NCBI GenBank assembly: GCA_958430865.1
Contig: CAUDNR010000519.1
Span: 1,806 to 27,487 of the forward strand
From: Entrophospora sp. SA101
Lineage: Eukaryota; Glomeromycota; Glomeromycetes; Entrophosporales; Entrophosporaceae
Length of the DNA stretch: 25,682 nucleotides
Direction: 5' to 3'
Made by a program: the position numbers and the translations under genes
In this document: positions 9,401 to 19,709 of the stretch, piece after piece
Numbering within the stretch: the stretch's first letter is position 1
How the letters are laid out: the number at the start of each line of letters is the position of its first letter
Notes under the pieces: model-generated
The model's database searches: none
What the model was told of the DNA's origin: nothing
The model's input: the letters and a program-made list of their open reading frames with translations, nothing else

Positions 9401-12400
9401 TGAAGATTTGCCTTCCTTGGCCAAGAAAAGCAGTTCATATGAATGGGATCAAAAAGGAAGGGTCTTTTTTGGACAAAAGCAATACGAACAGGTAAAAATC
9501 AAATTGAGATATTCTGCTATCATGCGTTAACTAAATGTAATCAAATCACTTTAAGGCGGTTCTCTGCTTTAAGAAAAGCGGGAATAAAGAGAACCACAAA
9601 CTAGCAAAAGCATACCACTTTCAACAGGTTGCCAGAACTTCTATAGATGATTTTGATGATACCATTATGAAATTCAATTTCGTTCGTGCTGCCGAGGCCT
9701 TCAAAAAGTGTTCACGACCAATCCAAGCAGCTTCATGCTATCAGGTAAAATCTTTGTTCATTCTTGGCATTTTAAAATTTCAGAAATGGGATGATATCAA
9801 ATAGTGACTAAAAAATTAATCACATCTAAATACTAATTTAAAAATCTAAAAACATTCAGGATATCAACATGCATGAAGAAGCCAGTGACATGCTTGTAAA
9901 ACGGAATATGTTTGAGCTTGCTGCTGGTTGTTACCTTAAAGCCAAAAAATGGGACAAAGCGGGTAATAATTTCCAAAAGGCAGAGAAGTATACTGAAGCT
10001 TTTGATGCAGAAGTAATTAGCTTGATGCAAAGGTAAGCTCATCGTCGTGATACCCTAAACAATTTGATGCAAATTAATAGAGATTTTAGATTTCGATCAA
10101 GATATGTTTTGAATTCGTTCTTGTATATTTTCATAACAATTATATCCATAACCATGTAGTAGTAGTTATCCGCAGAAAGTATCCGCAACTGCAATTTTAT
10201 TGGTGAGTTGGGATGGGTTAGGCATATTTAGAAATCAATTTGGCGATTTCAAATATTTTTTGCGGATAACTACATATTAGCATTATATTTCTAGATCCTA
10301 CCATTTCTAATTTATAGTTTATAAAAATAATTGTAGCATCATCAGAAAAATTTTTAACGTAATTTAATTTTTTACTGAGGATCGTAAATCTTATGATAAT
10401 CTAACAATTGTCTAAATTATTTAACAAGATACAAACAAGAAATTGATGAGAAGACATTTAACCGCATTTCCCGTCTTGCAAACATTCATTATCGTCGAGA
10501 AAATGACAAAGAGATGAGTCAAAAGGCTCTTGATATTCTTCCTACACAAGAGGAAAGAATGGAGCTTCTACAAGACCATGTACCAGAAGAGCTGTCGGAG
10601 GTTTATGAGAAGAGTGGTGATTATTTCTTTGTTGTTAAAGAACTATGCTCACATGGAAAGTTTGAAGAAGCAACTGATAAGATTATCAGCTTGAAAGACA
10701 TCAACTCAAAAGACACCATTGAGGCATTAAAGTCATTAAAGTGTTTCTTACACCTATGCAGGGTTAATATAATAAAAGATACAATGACAAATACAAATGC
10801 CAAACATGAAGTGATTAGGCTTCTTGCCAAGGCAAGTAATTTTGTCAAGAAACTCAGATCACAATCATTGGAAAGATCTGAGGAGTGGAGAAGCTTTATG
10901 AAAGAGTTTCAATTATACTTGGCTTATTTAGATGGGGACTTCAATAGTGTTCATAAGTATATACAATTATTTAGAAGTTGCAGAGAGCCTGTTGCTGAAT
11001 TTTGTGCAGTAAATATATTTCTGAAAATTATCCCTCAATCAGCACAGTATTTGAATGAAAGATTGCAATGTCTGTTAAGGTTATGTGAATTGACTTTTCC
11101 TTTTATAGCACCACATCAAAATGCTGAAAATATTGAAAAAATTTTGAAGATATCTTTTTTGTAAATGAAGTGGAGAATCATCCACATGAACAGAAATTTT
11201 TTTTAGAAAATCCACTTCTTCATATGGGATGAAATTAATCATAAAATCGTAGATGATTGGCATGTTTATGAAGTGGATGTTTTGCACCTGAAAATGAAGC
11301 AATTCCTTGCTTCACACATCTTTGAGCTCATCTATGAGGTTGACTATAAAAATAATTCTATTCCAGATGTAAGTTCACACATCTGCCAATTTTTTGCATC
11401 CTGTCAAAAATCAGATTGCAGAAATCATCATGTGGTTCCAACACCATTAGTTCTATATCAACGCTTGAAACTTGCAAGTCTTAATTATACTGTTGTTCGA
11501 CAGTTGGATGTAATATTTCATCAACATGAGCTACTTAGAGAAGATCAGAGTGTAAAGGTTCTTGGAATACAAAGACGTTGGGCTGAAAAACTTGTTAAAT
11601 TTCATATTCGTTATCAATCACCACAAATAAGCTGTCCAGAAATAACTCAAATGATACTCTCAGAGCTTCCTAAACACACACGTTCTGGACTTATCCAGCT
11701 TGCTCAAAATTTATGGTTGTTTAGAGAATGTGTGAATGCAGACAACTTTGCAGTTATGTTAAAATGCATGTTTATTTTGCAACAGCTGAGGGACAAATTG
11801 TGTGTTGATAAATTTCATCAGGAAATGTCAAAAACAATAAAGCTTTTATACCCTTATGAATGCCCATTGGTTTTGAGGGCTATGGACATCACCAAGCAAT
11901 TCCAGTTGGAAGGTGACTTTCATTATTCTTTGATAATCTCTACAAAAACAGAATTTGTTATGCAATCTCACATGCAAAAGTTTTTATTCAATATGCTATA
12001 AACTACACTCAACAAGTCCAACTGGATAGCTCTGATGCCTTTGGTGATCTTTTATCTCTCATGGAGTTTACAATATCATTGATTTTTGCAGCTAGTCCTA
12101 AATATTGTGATTTTTGTCTCCCTCAAGCATATCTTGTTAATTATTTTAAAGCATTTACTGTGAAACCACTCACTATGGATAGGCAATATGCTTATGACAG
12201 AGAAAACTATTTAGCTGCAATTGATGATTCTTTCAATCAAGTTAAACAGTTTCTTCTCCAAAAGGAATGCGGATCGAATATTACCCTTCGACTGATACAG
12301 CTTTTGGTCCTCATTGGCTTGAATGAATCTGCTTTTGCACCAAAGATCTTCAATCTTTTCAACCACTTAAACAATAAAATCTTTTCTCCTAAGGCCAAGA

Positions 12401-13494
12401 AATATCTGACTGAAGATTATATGAAAAGTTAAATATTCAAATAACTTTTTCATATGGCTATATAACATACACAATTAGATAAATATATAACACTGTTTTT
12501 CTTAACATTTAGATGACTCTATATCAAGGTCACTTTGTTGCCTTATGAACACTTTGAATGATGACTTGAAGGAGAATGGCTTTGACTCTCTGGTTATTGT
12601 CTATTACAATTGTGGAAGCATCTCAAAATTTCACAGCTTTGAGCTACATGGTGTTGTGAAGCTTAAATACACTTCTAGTTAGGAATTCCATTTTGCTCTT
12701 CAACAAATCATATCACCAGTAGCTATTAACTCAATGCCTGTCACTATTGTTAATGAAGGTGATAATAATAATGATGATGATGATAATGAACAGTTTGAAG
12801 CTTCTGATGAGACCCAAGAGTCAGCTACAGAAATCCAAACATGGTTTCAGCAGATCCACAATTCTCCCAATGCCAATAAAGCTGCTAGAAAAATCCAAAA
12901 CTGGATTCATAAAACTCTTGATCGAAAGAAAACCCGGCAACTTCATTATGATCCATTGCTAGAAAAGACTTATAATGAAGTAACAATTTTTTGCCAGAAT
13001 TCATTGAGACATAAAAGGTGCAAGTATATTATTCTCTTGAGAGGACCAACAGTAGATGTGATTGTGAAGCTAAATAAACTGCAGAGCAGAATGGATGTAA
13101 TCAAAGGAAAACTGAATAAAACAATTAATAATCACTCTATTGATATGGACAAAGTTGAAGAATGTGTTGAACTGCTAGAGGATCTTAAGTAATGTTGACA
13201 CCATTTTAATGCTTCTTTAATGATTTCTTTTCTATTATTAAAATTTGTGTTTTTAGGTACATCCATTATGAGAATGTTAAGCTAACATTGGGCTCATTGT
13301 CAACAACTGAGAATGTAATGGAACACATGCGAGAAAACATTGAATGGTTGAAAAATAAATTACAAGAGGCACATGAAATAATTAACCAGGTTTATGGATG
13401 GCTTGATAAGTGCAAGTATGTAATGAAATCTTGGTGATTATAAATTTTGATTGGTTTCTATTTTTCTTTTATTTTCAGAATTTATAAATATTAG
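6426..13494 (+). pseudogene. TRANK1-like SF1 (UvrD-type) helicase with helical repeats, disrupted
   Basis: Exons inferred from frame and GT-AG sites: 6426-7004, 7081-7192, 7270-7907, 8117-8277, 8343-8543, 8626-9116, 9198-9491, 9556-9744, 9860-10032, 10429-12427, 12513-13188, 13257-13415 and 13479-13494 (about 1,895 codons). Helicase motifs in order: Walker A GRSGTGKTTC (split by intron 2), Ia-like FITSSEH, motif II YIDECQD (8407-8427), III AGDISQ, IV NYRSHNGIL, V ESKDMEFNDVLLYNF, VI LYVAVKRARQ. TPR-like helices follow (YEQAVLCFKKSG, AAEAFKKCSRPIQAASCY), then a CCCH-like cluster (11384-11431) and an IQ-like segment (12881-12931). Lesions: frameshifts near 6746, 6787-6797, 8483-8490 (T8), 11148, 11227 and 11981-11985 (T5); stops TAA 8401 and TAG 12680. 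All introns remain spliceable, so decay is young or the errors are in the sequence. Relatives are TPR/ankyrin helicases of unknown function, abundant in Glomeromycetes. Confidence 0.8.
10163..10272. mobile_element. 106-bp MITE with TA flanks inside helicase intron 9
   Basis: The terminal inverted repeats gttatccgca (10165-10174) and tgcggataac (10261-10270) are perfect and flanked on both sides by TA, as expected for a Tc1/mariner-type non-autonomous element. Counting the flanking bases, the palindromic arms extend to 13 bp. A second atccgca lies just inside the left end (10181-10187). Without the element the 396-bp host intron would be about 290 bp, still the longest intron of the gene. No coding capacity. 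Confidence 0.65.
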
Positions 13495-14015
13495 TATAGC
13501 AGATAAGGTAAATTTTTATTAATTGGTATACTTTTAGTAAAGGCATAGGTGTAAATTAGGTCCTTTGTAATAAATATTTAGAGTATCAAATTTTATTAGA
13601 AATAAAAAATGATTGAAATTCAGTTACTTTTTTTGTATTAAAAAAAACATCATAATGAAAGTGTCAATATTGTTTAATTCATGTCATATGTTGAATGTTT
13701 TTTGAACTGATTGATTGGCAAAACATGAATTCATATAAGGATTTTTATTATTCTCATCCTAAGTTTTGGATACATGGGATAATGACAATTATAATATTAA
13801 TCAGAACTAATTTATATATTTCTAAAGATATGGGTATAACCTGGGTTTGAGTAAAATTGAAAATCTTGGGTATGGGTTCAATTATTACTCTAGATTATTA
13901 AAACTTGATCATTGTTATTGTTATTATAAGCTAATTATTTTTATTATAAGTAAATTACTTTTATTATAAGCAAAATGAACATGTCAAATTTTAGATTTGA
14001 CTTTTGAATTGGTTT
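13495..14015. other. Spacer between convergent genes
   Basis: AT-rich non-coding DNA separates the helicase 3' end from the stop codon of the minus-strand gene. It contains a short tandem repeat at 13921-13974. A possible donor (gtaaat at 13508) is discussed under findings. Confidence 0.5.
13921..13974. repeat. 20-bp tandem repeat, about 2.7 units
   Basis: Units ttattataagctaattattt (13921-13940) and ttattataagtaaattactt (13941-13960) are followed by a partial third unit beginning ttattataagcaaa. Lies in non-coding DNA. Confidence 0.75.
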
Positions 14016-15195
14016 TTAGTTTTTTTTTAGACATTCAGAAATGAAGTTGCTCTTGTCTAGATTGATTTGTTCTATATTATCATTGAAAAAGATTTGCCCA
14101 TCTTTTTCTTCATGCTTTTCATCATATATTAATGGTTGAAGAGCCTCAAAATTCAAATCATGTTTGGACCAAAGGATTTGCTTAAGAATTTGTTTATTAT
14201 TACTCGTTGTAGATTTACTTTCTGATTCATTTGTTGTCTCTGTAAGTAAATCAAAAGCTGTAGGTTCTACAACCTTTAAAATCATTTGGTGTGTGTCGCA
14301 TTCCTTTGAATTTTTGTTTATTTCTTTGTGACTCCTCAAAATATTTTTCATGCGCCAATTCTAATTTCCTTTTACGTGAATTTTCCAAATACTGTCTGTA
14401 CTCTTTACAGTACACACTCAAACGATATATTCCTTTTAAAGACCAAAATGTTTGTGATCCATTAACAACTCTACCAATTGGTTCATGTTCTTTAAAAGCA
14501 CTTTGTTTTGGGTTATGAATTATAGAATACTTCTCTCGTATGCAGTTTATGTATTTAGCAAGTTCTACTCTATAGCTTTCATATTCATAAAGAGTAACTT
14601 TATGTGTTTCAGGGAGTTCATCAAGACTTAAATATTTAGCTGCTTCAAGTATCTTCTTAGACAATATATTTGATATTCTTTTGATCACTACACAATCATC
14701 AGAACGTGCTACCAAGACCCAGTTGTTATGCCAAGCTAGAACCACACCAGCTGTTCCATCTCTTCCACTAGTTGATGGTACAATCAATCTTGGTTCAATA
14801 GTGTCACCTTCCTTGCTGGTATCTGCTTGAGCCAATTCTGGAATTTCATCTTTAAATGAAAGTCCTCCAATTGGCCTTTTGTAAGTTTCATAAGGCTCGG
14901 GAACTGTGATTGGTACTCCTTTGGGTCCAAATACTGTGATTTCACGATCATTTCTGGCCAATATTAAACCAACTATGATTGGTGGTTTTTCATGACCATA
15001 TGTTAATGAGGAGGATGGACTGGGACCAAGTATTTTTGCAAAATCAAATAATAGAAATAAGAAAAAATTTTTGCAGATAAGCTAAAATGATCAATAATCA
15101 CCACACCAAGAAAGGCTCAATACTTACTTATTTGAATCAGCTAGTTCTGTAGTTTTCTGTCTTATTCTCCTGACTCTGTTGCACTCAAAAGACAT
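14016..15195 (-). CDS. Unrecognised two-exon protein, frame broken near the 3' end
   Basis: The start codon is at 15195-15193. Exon 1 (15195-15128) encodes MSFECNRVRRIRQKTTELAD plus two residues. A 108-bp intron (15127-15020, GTAAGT...CCCAG) joins in phase to exon 2 (15019 downward), which reads PPIIVGLILARNDREITVFG, then PITVPEPYETYKRPIGG, STSGRDGTAGVVLAWHNNWV and a charged helical tail. That frame stops at 14251. A second frame overlapping it (14351 to 14016) continues in similar style with LLTETTNESESKSTTSNNK, so there is one frame change between about 14277 and 14340, or a 34-bp intron-like segment that is probably too short to be real. The restored length would be roughly 355 residues. 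I do not recognise the family; no signal peptide, membrane segment or zinc finger is visible. It is convergent with the helicase locus and its 5' end lies 190 bp from the assembly gap. Confidence 0.55.
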
Positions 15196-15386
15196 TTTTA
15201 AAAATTAAAAATTCTTTTATTTTTTTTATTTTTTTTAAAGGTGAAACAAAAGGGCGTTAAAATATTATTTAAGACGCGTAGCGTTGTACGAATAGGGATG
15301 GTATATAACCAGTGTATAAAATTCAATGTGCGGAATGTGCGGGTGTAACATCGTACATTAGCAGTTTTCTGCAGATAGTTTCTAAA

Positions 15387-15396
15387 NNNNNNNNNN
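15387..15396. other. Assembly gap of 10 N
   Basis: Ten N bases, a conventional placeholder between joined contigs; the true distance is unknown. The second copy of the large duplication begins 951 bp to its right. Confidence 0.99.
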
Positions 15397-15706
15397 CTCA
15401 ACATTTTTTATAAGCATGAACATTAAAAAACTATATGAATCAACTTGTTTTAACTTAAACAACTTTAAAATAAATTTTCCCAATTTCGGCTAATAACAAA
15501 AAGTAGTTTGGGTTTATAAAAAATAATTTTTGTCCAAAGTATTTGGGCAATTTCGGCTACTAATAGAAGCACTTTCGGCTAGAAACCTTATGCTGTACTG
15601 GAAAGAACAAATGGTGTTGTTTAACTAGCAGACAAAACAGTGTTAAATCTATCAGTTAGTTACCTACTTACTTAAATTTGTCTGACAAGCTCTTTTTTAT
15701 ATTTAG
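15397..15706. other. Non-coding stretch right of the gap
   Basis: AT-rich with no supported frame. The 9-mer tttcggcta occurs at 15484, 15551 and 15573 within otherwise similar surroundings, suggesting small local repeats. A polypyrimidine-rich tract ending in atttag at 15701-15706 would serve as a splice acceptor for the fragment that follows. Confidence 0.45.
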
Positions 15707-16000
15707 GATGACTCTAAAGTAGTAACTATTACTGAGTTCTGGAATCTATTCAAATTAAATCAAAATCAAGCCATTGGGGTGGTAAGAAAAGGAACAATAA
15801 AAAAGATAATGATCACAACAACAAAGATGATAATAATTATGGTATTGATGATGATCATGAAAAAACAATGAATGAAATTATGAATGAATATTCTGCCCGA
15901 CATTACTTGCAAAAATGATGATCCATATGGTTCTATTGAGAACGCCTTGAAGCATCTAATTTGTGTAATTATGAAACTATCTCAACCAACAAGCAAGTAG
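15707..16000 (+). pseudogene. Broken exon-like fragment of unknown gene
   Basis: Directly after an acceptor-like tttag, the frame reads DDSKVVTITEFWNLFKLNQN (15707-15769). It then changes frame to an N/D/K-rich stretch containing SHWGGKKRNNKKDND and EKTMNEIMNEYSARHYLQK (stop 15916), and changes again to NDDPYGSIENALKHLICVIM, ending at TAG 15998-16000. Three consecutive frames each with protein-like composition indicate a decayed exon with two frame changes. The stretch may be the terminal exon of the helicase gene, displaced by the intervening minus-strand gene and the gap, or belong to another gene. No domain is recognised. Confidence 0.4.
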
Positions 16001-16002
16001 AG

Positions 16003-16192
16003 ATTCCGTACAACTTTCAATTCCGTACACTATTTTTTTTTTGTTCCGTACACTTTTTATTTTTATTTTTTAATTTTGTACGGGACGGAATTTGTGAATT
16101 CTGAAAAGTTAATTGGTGGGGGCCAGTCTGTACAATCTTCGATTCCATATTTTTGTTCCATGATTTACTACAGAGGCGCAGATGTACGGAAT
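16003..16192. repeat. Inverted-repeat element rich in ttccgtac motifs
   Basis: The ends attccgtac (16003-16011) and gtacggaat (16184-16192) are inverted copies. Further ttccgtac copies lie at 16021 and 16044, and inverted forms near 16078 and 16194. Such subterminal repeats are common in MITEs. No target duplication could be defined, so the ends are uncertain. Confidence 0.4.
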
Positions 16193-16347
16193 ACGGAACC
16201 TGTATAAACTCAAACAACCGCCATACAAGCATTATAATTTGTAAATGCATTTGATCTTACATCCCTATAAAAAATAACATATGGAATTTCCGTATGTCAA
16301 GTACGTTCTAAAAAAATAAACACGAAATTAACGTATTTATTATACTG

Positions 16348-17106
16348 TTTGAAAAGTTGTGATAATGATGGAGATGAAATTCTATTAAAGCGAGATGATT
16401 TGTTTAAAATTTTCTTGCCTAAAATCATGAACTTAGGTAATTCGTCATTATATTTTCTCTTTATAAAATAAATAAATATACATATATACAAAACAAAAAA
16501 TAATTTTATTATTATTATTGTTATTTTGCACCATGTTTATAAAATATGAAAGAAAAAGAAAAGGACAGTGTTAATATTTTTTCAAATTTAGATATGAGAA
16601 AAGATTTATTAGATCCACAATTTAATTTTGATTATGAAGGTATTGAAGACATTAAACAAAATATAGGAGGATTTGAATATAAAAAACCTTATGGATGGAA
16701 AAGAATTGGATTAAATGTTTTAGATAAATATGATAATGGTAATAATGAATGGATTGGATTTGATGATAATCGTAGACGTAAACCTAATACTAATGAATGG
16801 CCAGTTTCATATCACGGCACAGGCAAATACAATTCAAATTGTATTGCACGAGATGGATATAATTTGTCAAAAGGAACAAGATTTGCATATGGCCATGGAA
16901 TTTATTCAACACCTGATATCAAAATAGCTGAACGTTTTGCCAAAACATTTGAAATTAGAAATCACAAATATCTAATTGTGATTCAAAACAGAGTTAACCC
17001 TAAAACTATGAAGAGAATTAAAATTGGTGCTGGGATTGAATATTGGATTTCTCCTAATGATAAAGATATTAGACCATACGCAATTTGTTATAAAAAAGTT
17101 GATTAA
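16348..17106 (+). pseudogene. PARP-like gene, second copy, 5'-truncated
   Basis: Exon 1 remains only from 16348 to 16436; the first 28 codons and the start were left outside the duplication. The frame is open upstream to 16271, but no ATG precedes the junction. The intron (16437-16552) and exon 2 (16553-17106) are unchanged, including the His, Tyr and Glu positions of the ART-like triad. An ATG at 16546, seven bases before the exon boundary, would give a 186-residue protein with the whole ART-like domain if transcription began locally. Whether it is expressed cannot be judged from sequence. It is a truncated copy by structure, not by decay of the domain. Confidence 0.7.
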
Positions 17107-17395
17107 AGTTGATTGAATTTATATTCTTTTATTATGTTATTGTTTTTAAATAATTATTATTACTATCATTATTTTATCAATTTTAAATTAAATGTTTTAG
17201 AATTGTTAGTATTTCACAAAAAGAATGTACCATAAATATATTTACCCACCTTTTAATAAATCATATTCTGATATTGAGTGTAATCTATTATGTCAATGTT
17301 TCTTTTATATATAAATTATGTACAATGAATTAATTCCATTAACAAGTAAACCTTGTTACACTAAATCAGGAAGATCCAAATCCTCCTATGTATAG

Positions 17396-18316
17396 CTAGT
17401 TATCATTGCTGCTGGTGCCATCAGCTAGACATATCCTGCCACAATTGAAATGGCAGTAGAGATCCCTTATAAATGGATCAGGTCTTTCACCATAAGTGTT
17501 TGTGTGCAAAAAAAATGTTCCTTATGTTATGGGCAGCATTAACATCTTCAATTCCGATGTGTTAGACAGACCAGAATTTTTTGATGCTTATCAAACCACC
17601 CATCAAACAAAGAACACACCGAAGAAGTATGGAAATCACCAACCCTCACCACCTTGCAGTGTCTAGAAAGTTCTTGGTGAATTCTTTTATAGGACCTGGA
17701 GCATGCCCATGTGATGTTGATGAGAATTTACATCACCAAATGCAACAACTGTTAATATTTGTTATTCTCTTGCACAGAATATCAAAGGTCTTCTGTTTAT
17801 TAATAAAAGATTTCCATTGCAACCAATGCCAATGATGTTCATCACAAAAATCAAGGATTGTATCAAGGTAAAACAGAATGTAAGCAAGGTAATTATATTC
17901 ATAGACATTAGTGACATCAGGGATTAGAATTTCTAGGTTTTGTATTGGTATAGGTGAAAGGTATGTAAGTAGTATTATTCAATGATATTCTTGTTTAATA
18001 GCAAATTAAATTAACAAAATATAGCTCACCTTGAATAACAGCCTGAAGATATTCATTTTTTTTCCAACCACAACTCACATTTTTTATAAGCACAAACAAA
18101 CCTGCTAAGTTCCAGTACTCCTTGTTGGAACAACTCACAACTTTTTCATCTGAACTCACCACCATAAACAGATCTATTCTTCCAGAGTCCAGTCCAAGTA
18201 CCTTGCATCCATTCAAATCAATATTTGATCCTTCTTTGTCAGCATCCTCTTTATTATCATCAACTTTCTTTTGCAGACCATCAGTTTGTATGGAGTAAGC
18301 AAAGATTTAATTTTGG
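17396..18316 (-). pseudogene. Fanzor relic, second copy
   Basis: Duplicate of the relic at 4112-5032, with the same RuvC-I (GLDSGR), GHAPGP, FHTSSVC and DVNAAHN blocks and the same breaks. Two of the three differences between the duplicated blocks lie here: 17789 (T for C, in the coding part before the GHAPGP block) and 17972 (G for A, inside the probable intron). It shares every frame change with copy 1, so the decay predates the duplication if both copies are real. Confidence 0.8.
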
Positions 18317-18319
18317 ATG

Positions 18320-18537
18320 GTTACATATAAGGTTGTGGGCGAAACCCCTTAATGACTGTCGAAACTCTGTCGAAACTCTAATGAACAATTAATGTGTAAC
18401 CTGTCGAAACTCTGATGATTGGCGAAAACCCCAAATGCGAAACTCTGCTGAAACTCTAATAAACAATTAATGTGTAAACTGTCGAAACTCTGTCGATTGA
18501 TTTCTGGAGGAGTTTCTCCCGCAACCTTAGTTACATA
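18320..18537. mobile_element. hAT-type MITE, second copy
   Basis: Copy of the element at 5036-5253, carried along by the duplication: element 18328-18529 with target duplications gttacata at 18320-18327 and 18530-18537. It differs by one base, C at 18347, just inside the left terminal repeat. Not an independent insertion, since flanks are identical. Confidence 0.85.
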
Positions 18538-18783
18538 ACAATTTAACAAACACAGTCAATCATTTCTTTTAATTAGTAAATGTTGAAATTTTATATTGAA
18601 ATTCCTTGGTTGATAAAGGATCTGTGAATTAAAATTTTGCCCCTCCCTCTCTAAGTTTGAACAGCCTAAAACGGGATTGACAAAATTCTTTAATTGACAA
18701 TCCATGAACAAATCAGTGAAAAAGTCCCAAATTTATTGTGCAAGAGCTCTATAATTATATTTTACTACATTAAACTATATTAA

Positions 18784-19204
18784 TTTTTAGATAAAATTAT
18801 TTTTGAGATTTACTTTATTCATATATAAAAGGATATCATTCTATGGTGCAAAAATAATAATACAACTTTTTGTGCAAAGATTGATGATTAGCAATTTAAT
18901 TAGTAATTTACAAATCTGTGTTTCTTACAATTTCCTACATAAGAATGTTTTTTTTCATCACACTTAAAATGTTTTTAAATAAAAATTTTTTTTTTTGAGA
19001 TTAACTAATTTATATATAAAAGCTACATCATCCTATGGCACAAAAAGAATAATACAACTTTTCGTCCAAAGGTTTAACAATTAGCAATTTAATTATCTAA
19101 ATCTGTGTTTTTTTGATTACTAAATTATGTTAGTTTTTGGATAAAATTATTTACTTAATTTACCAAATCACCCTGTGGCACAAAAAGTATATGCAACTTT
19201 ATTA
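18784..19204. repeat. Degenerate tandem repeat, second copy
   Basis: Duplicate of the array at 5500-5920; unit structure and all unit-specific differences are kept. Confidence 0.65.
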
Positions 19205-19341
19205 TTATTAATGTAATAAATAGTTATTTTCAAAAAAAAAATTTTTCAATTTCCTTTCGATTTCCTTTGACAAATAATAATTCTAAATCATTATGTTTTC
19301 TTCGCAATTTCAAAAAAGGCACAGTCATTTTTAATAATAGA

Positions 19342-19370
<29 letters not shown>
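19342..19370. repeat. (AAT)n microsatellite, second copy
   Basis: Same number of triplets as the tract at 6058-6086. Confidence 0.9.
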
Positions 19371-19373
<3 letters not shown>

Positions 19374-19709
19374 TCAATTCCGAATAATAATTAATGATTA
19401 TACATCTGTTCTGAAGATCATTCTTTAATTAGCAACAATGACACCTACCGGTTCCTTCCAAACATTAACACCATTCAAATTATATGTACCTCACTCACTA
19501 CTTTACTTTTGTTGTAAATAAAATTATCAGTTTCTCCGGCTTTTGTTTTATTTTATTCCTGATTAAAAGAATTAACTTTTAGCTCCTGATGGTGTATTCC
19601 AAAAATATATTTTATAAGTATTGAAAAGAAATAAATTTATCAGAAAATATTATCGCTGTTATATGCAATTATATATACTCACAATATTGGAAAAGCAAAA
19701 ACTGAAATA

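Larger units (their letters stand above)
3064..12398. repeat. Segmental duplication, copy 1 (9,335 bp seen)
   Basis: This block matches 16348-25682 base for base at a constant offset of 13,284 bp. I found three differences: 4505 C versus 17789 T, 4688 A versus 17972 G, and 5063 T versus 18347 C. No insertion or deletion was seen, and all homopolymers and the microsatellite have equal length. It contains most of the PARP-like gene, the Fanzor relic, two MITEs and exons 1-10 of the helicase locus. The match stops only because the window ends, so the true right boundary may lie beyond 12398. Confidence 0.97.
18538..19709. other. Non-coding spacer, second copy
   Basis: Identical, as far as I can read, to 5254-6425. 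It includes the degenerate tandem repeat at 18784-19204 and the (AAT)n tract at 19342-19370. Confidence 0.55.

Noticed and set aside
12680..13192. Separate 152-codon gene starting at 12734
   Set aside because: It is in the same frame as the helicase exon before the TAG at 12680 and spliced onward at 13188, so it is best read as the continuation of that exon past a nonsense codon.
18320..18537. Second independent insertion of the hAT-type MITE
   Set aside because: Flanking sequence and target duplications are identical to copy 1, so it was copied with the block.
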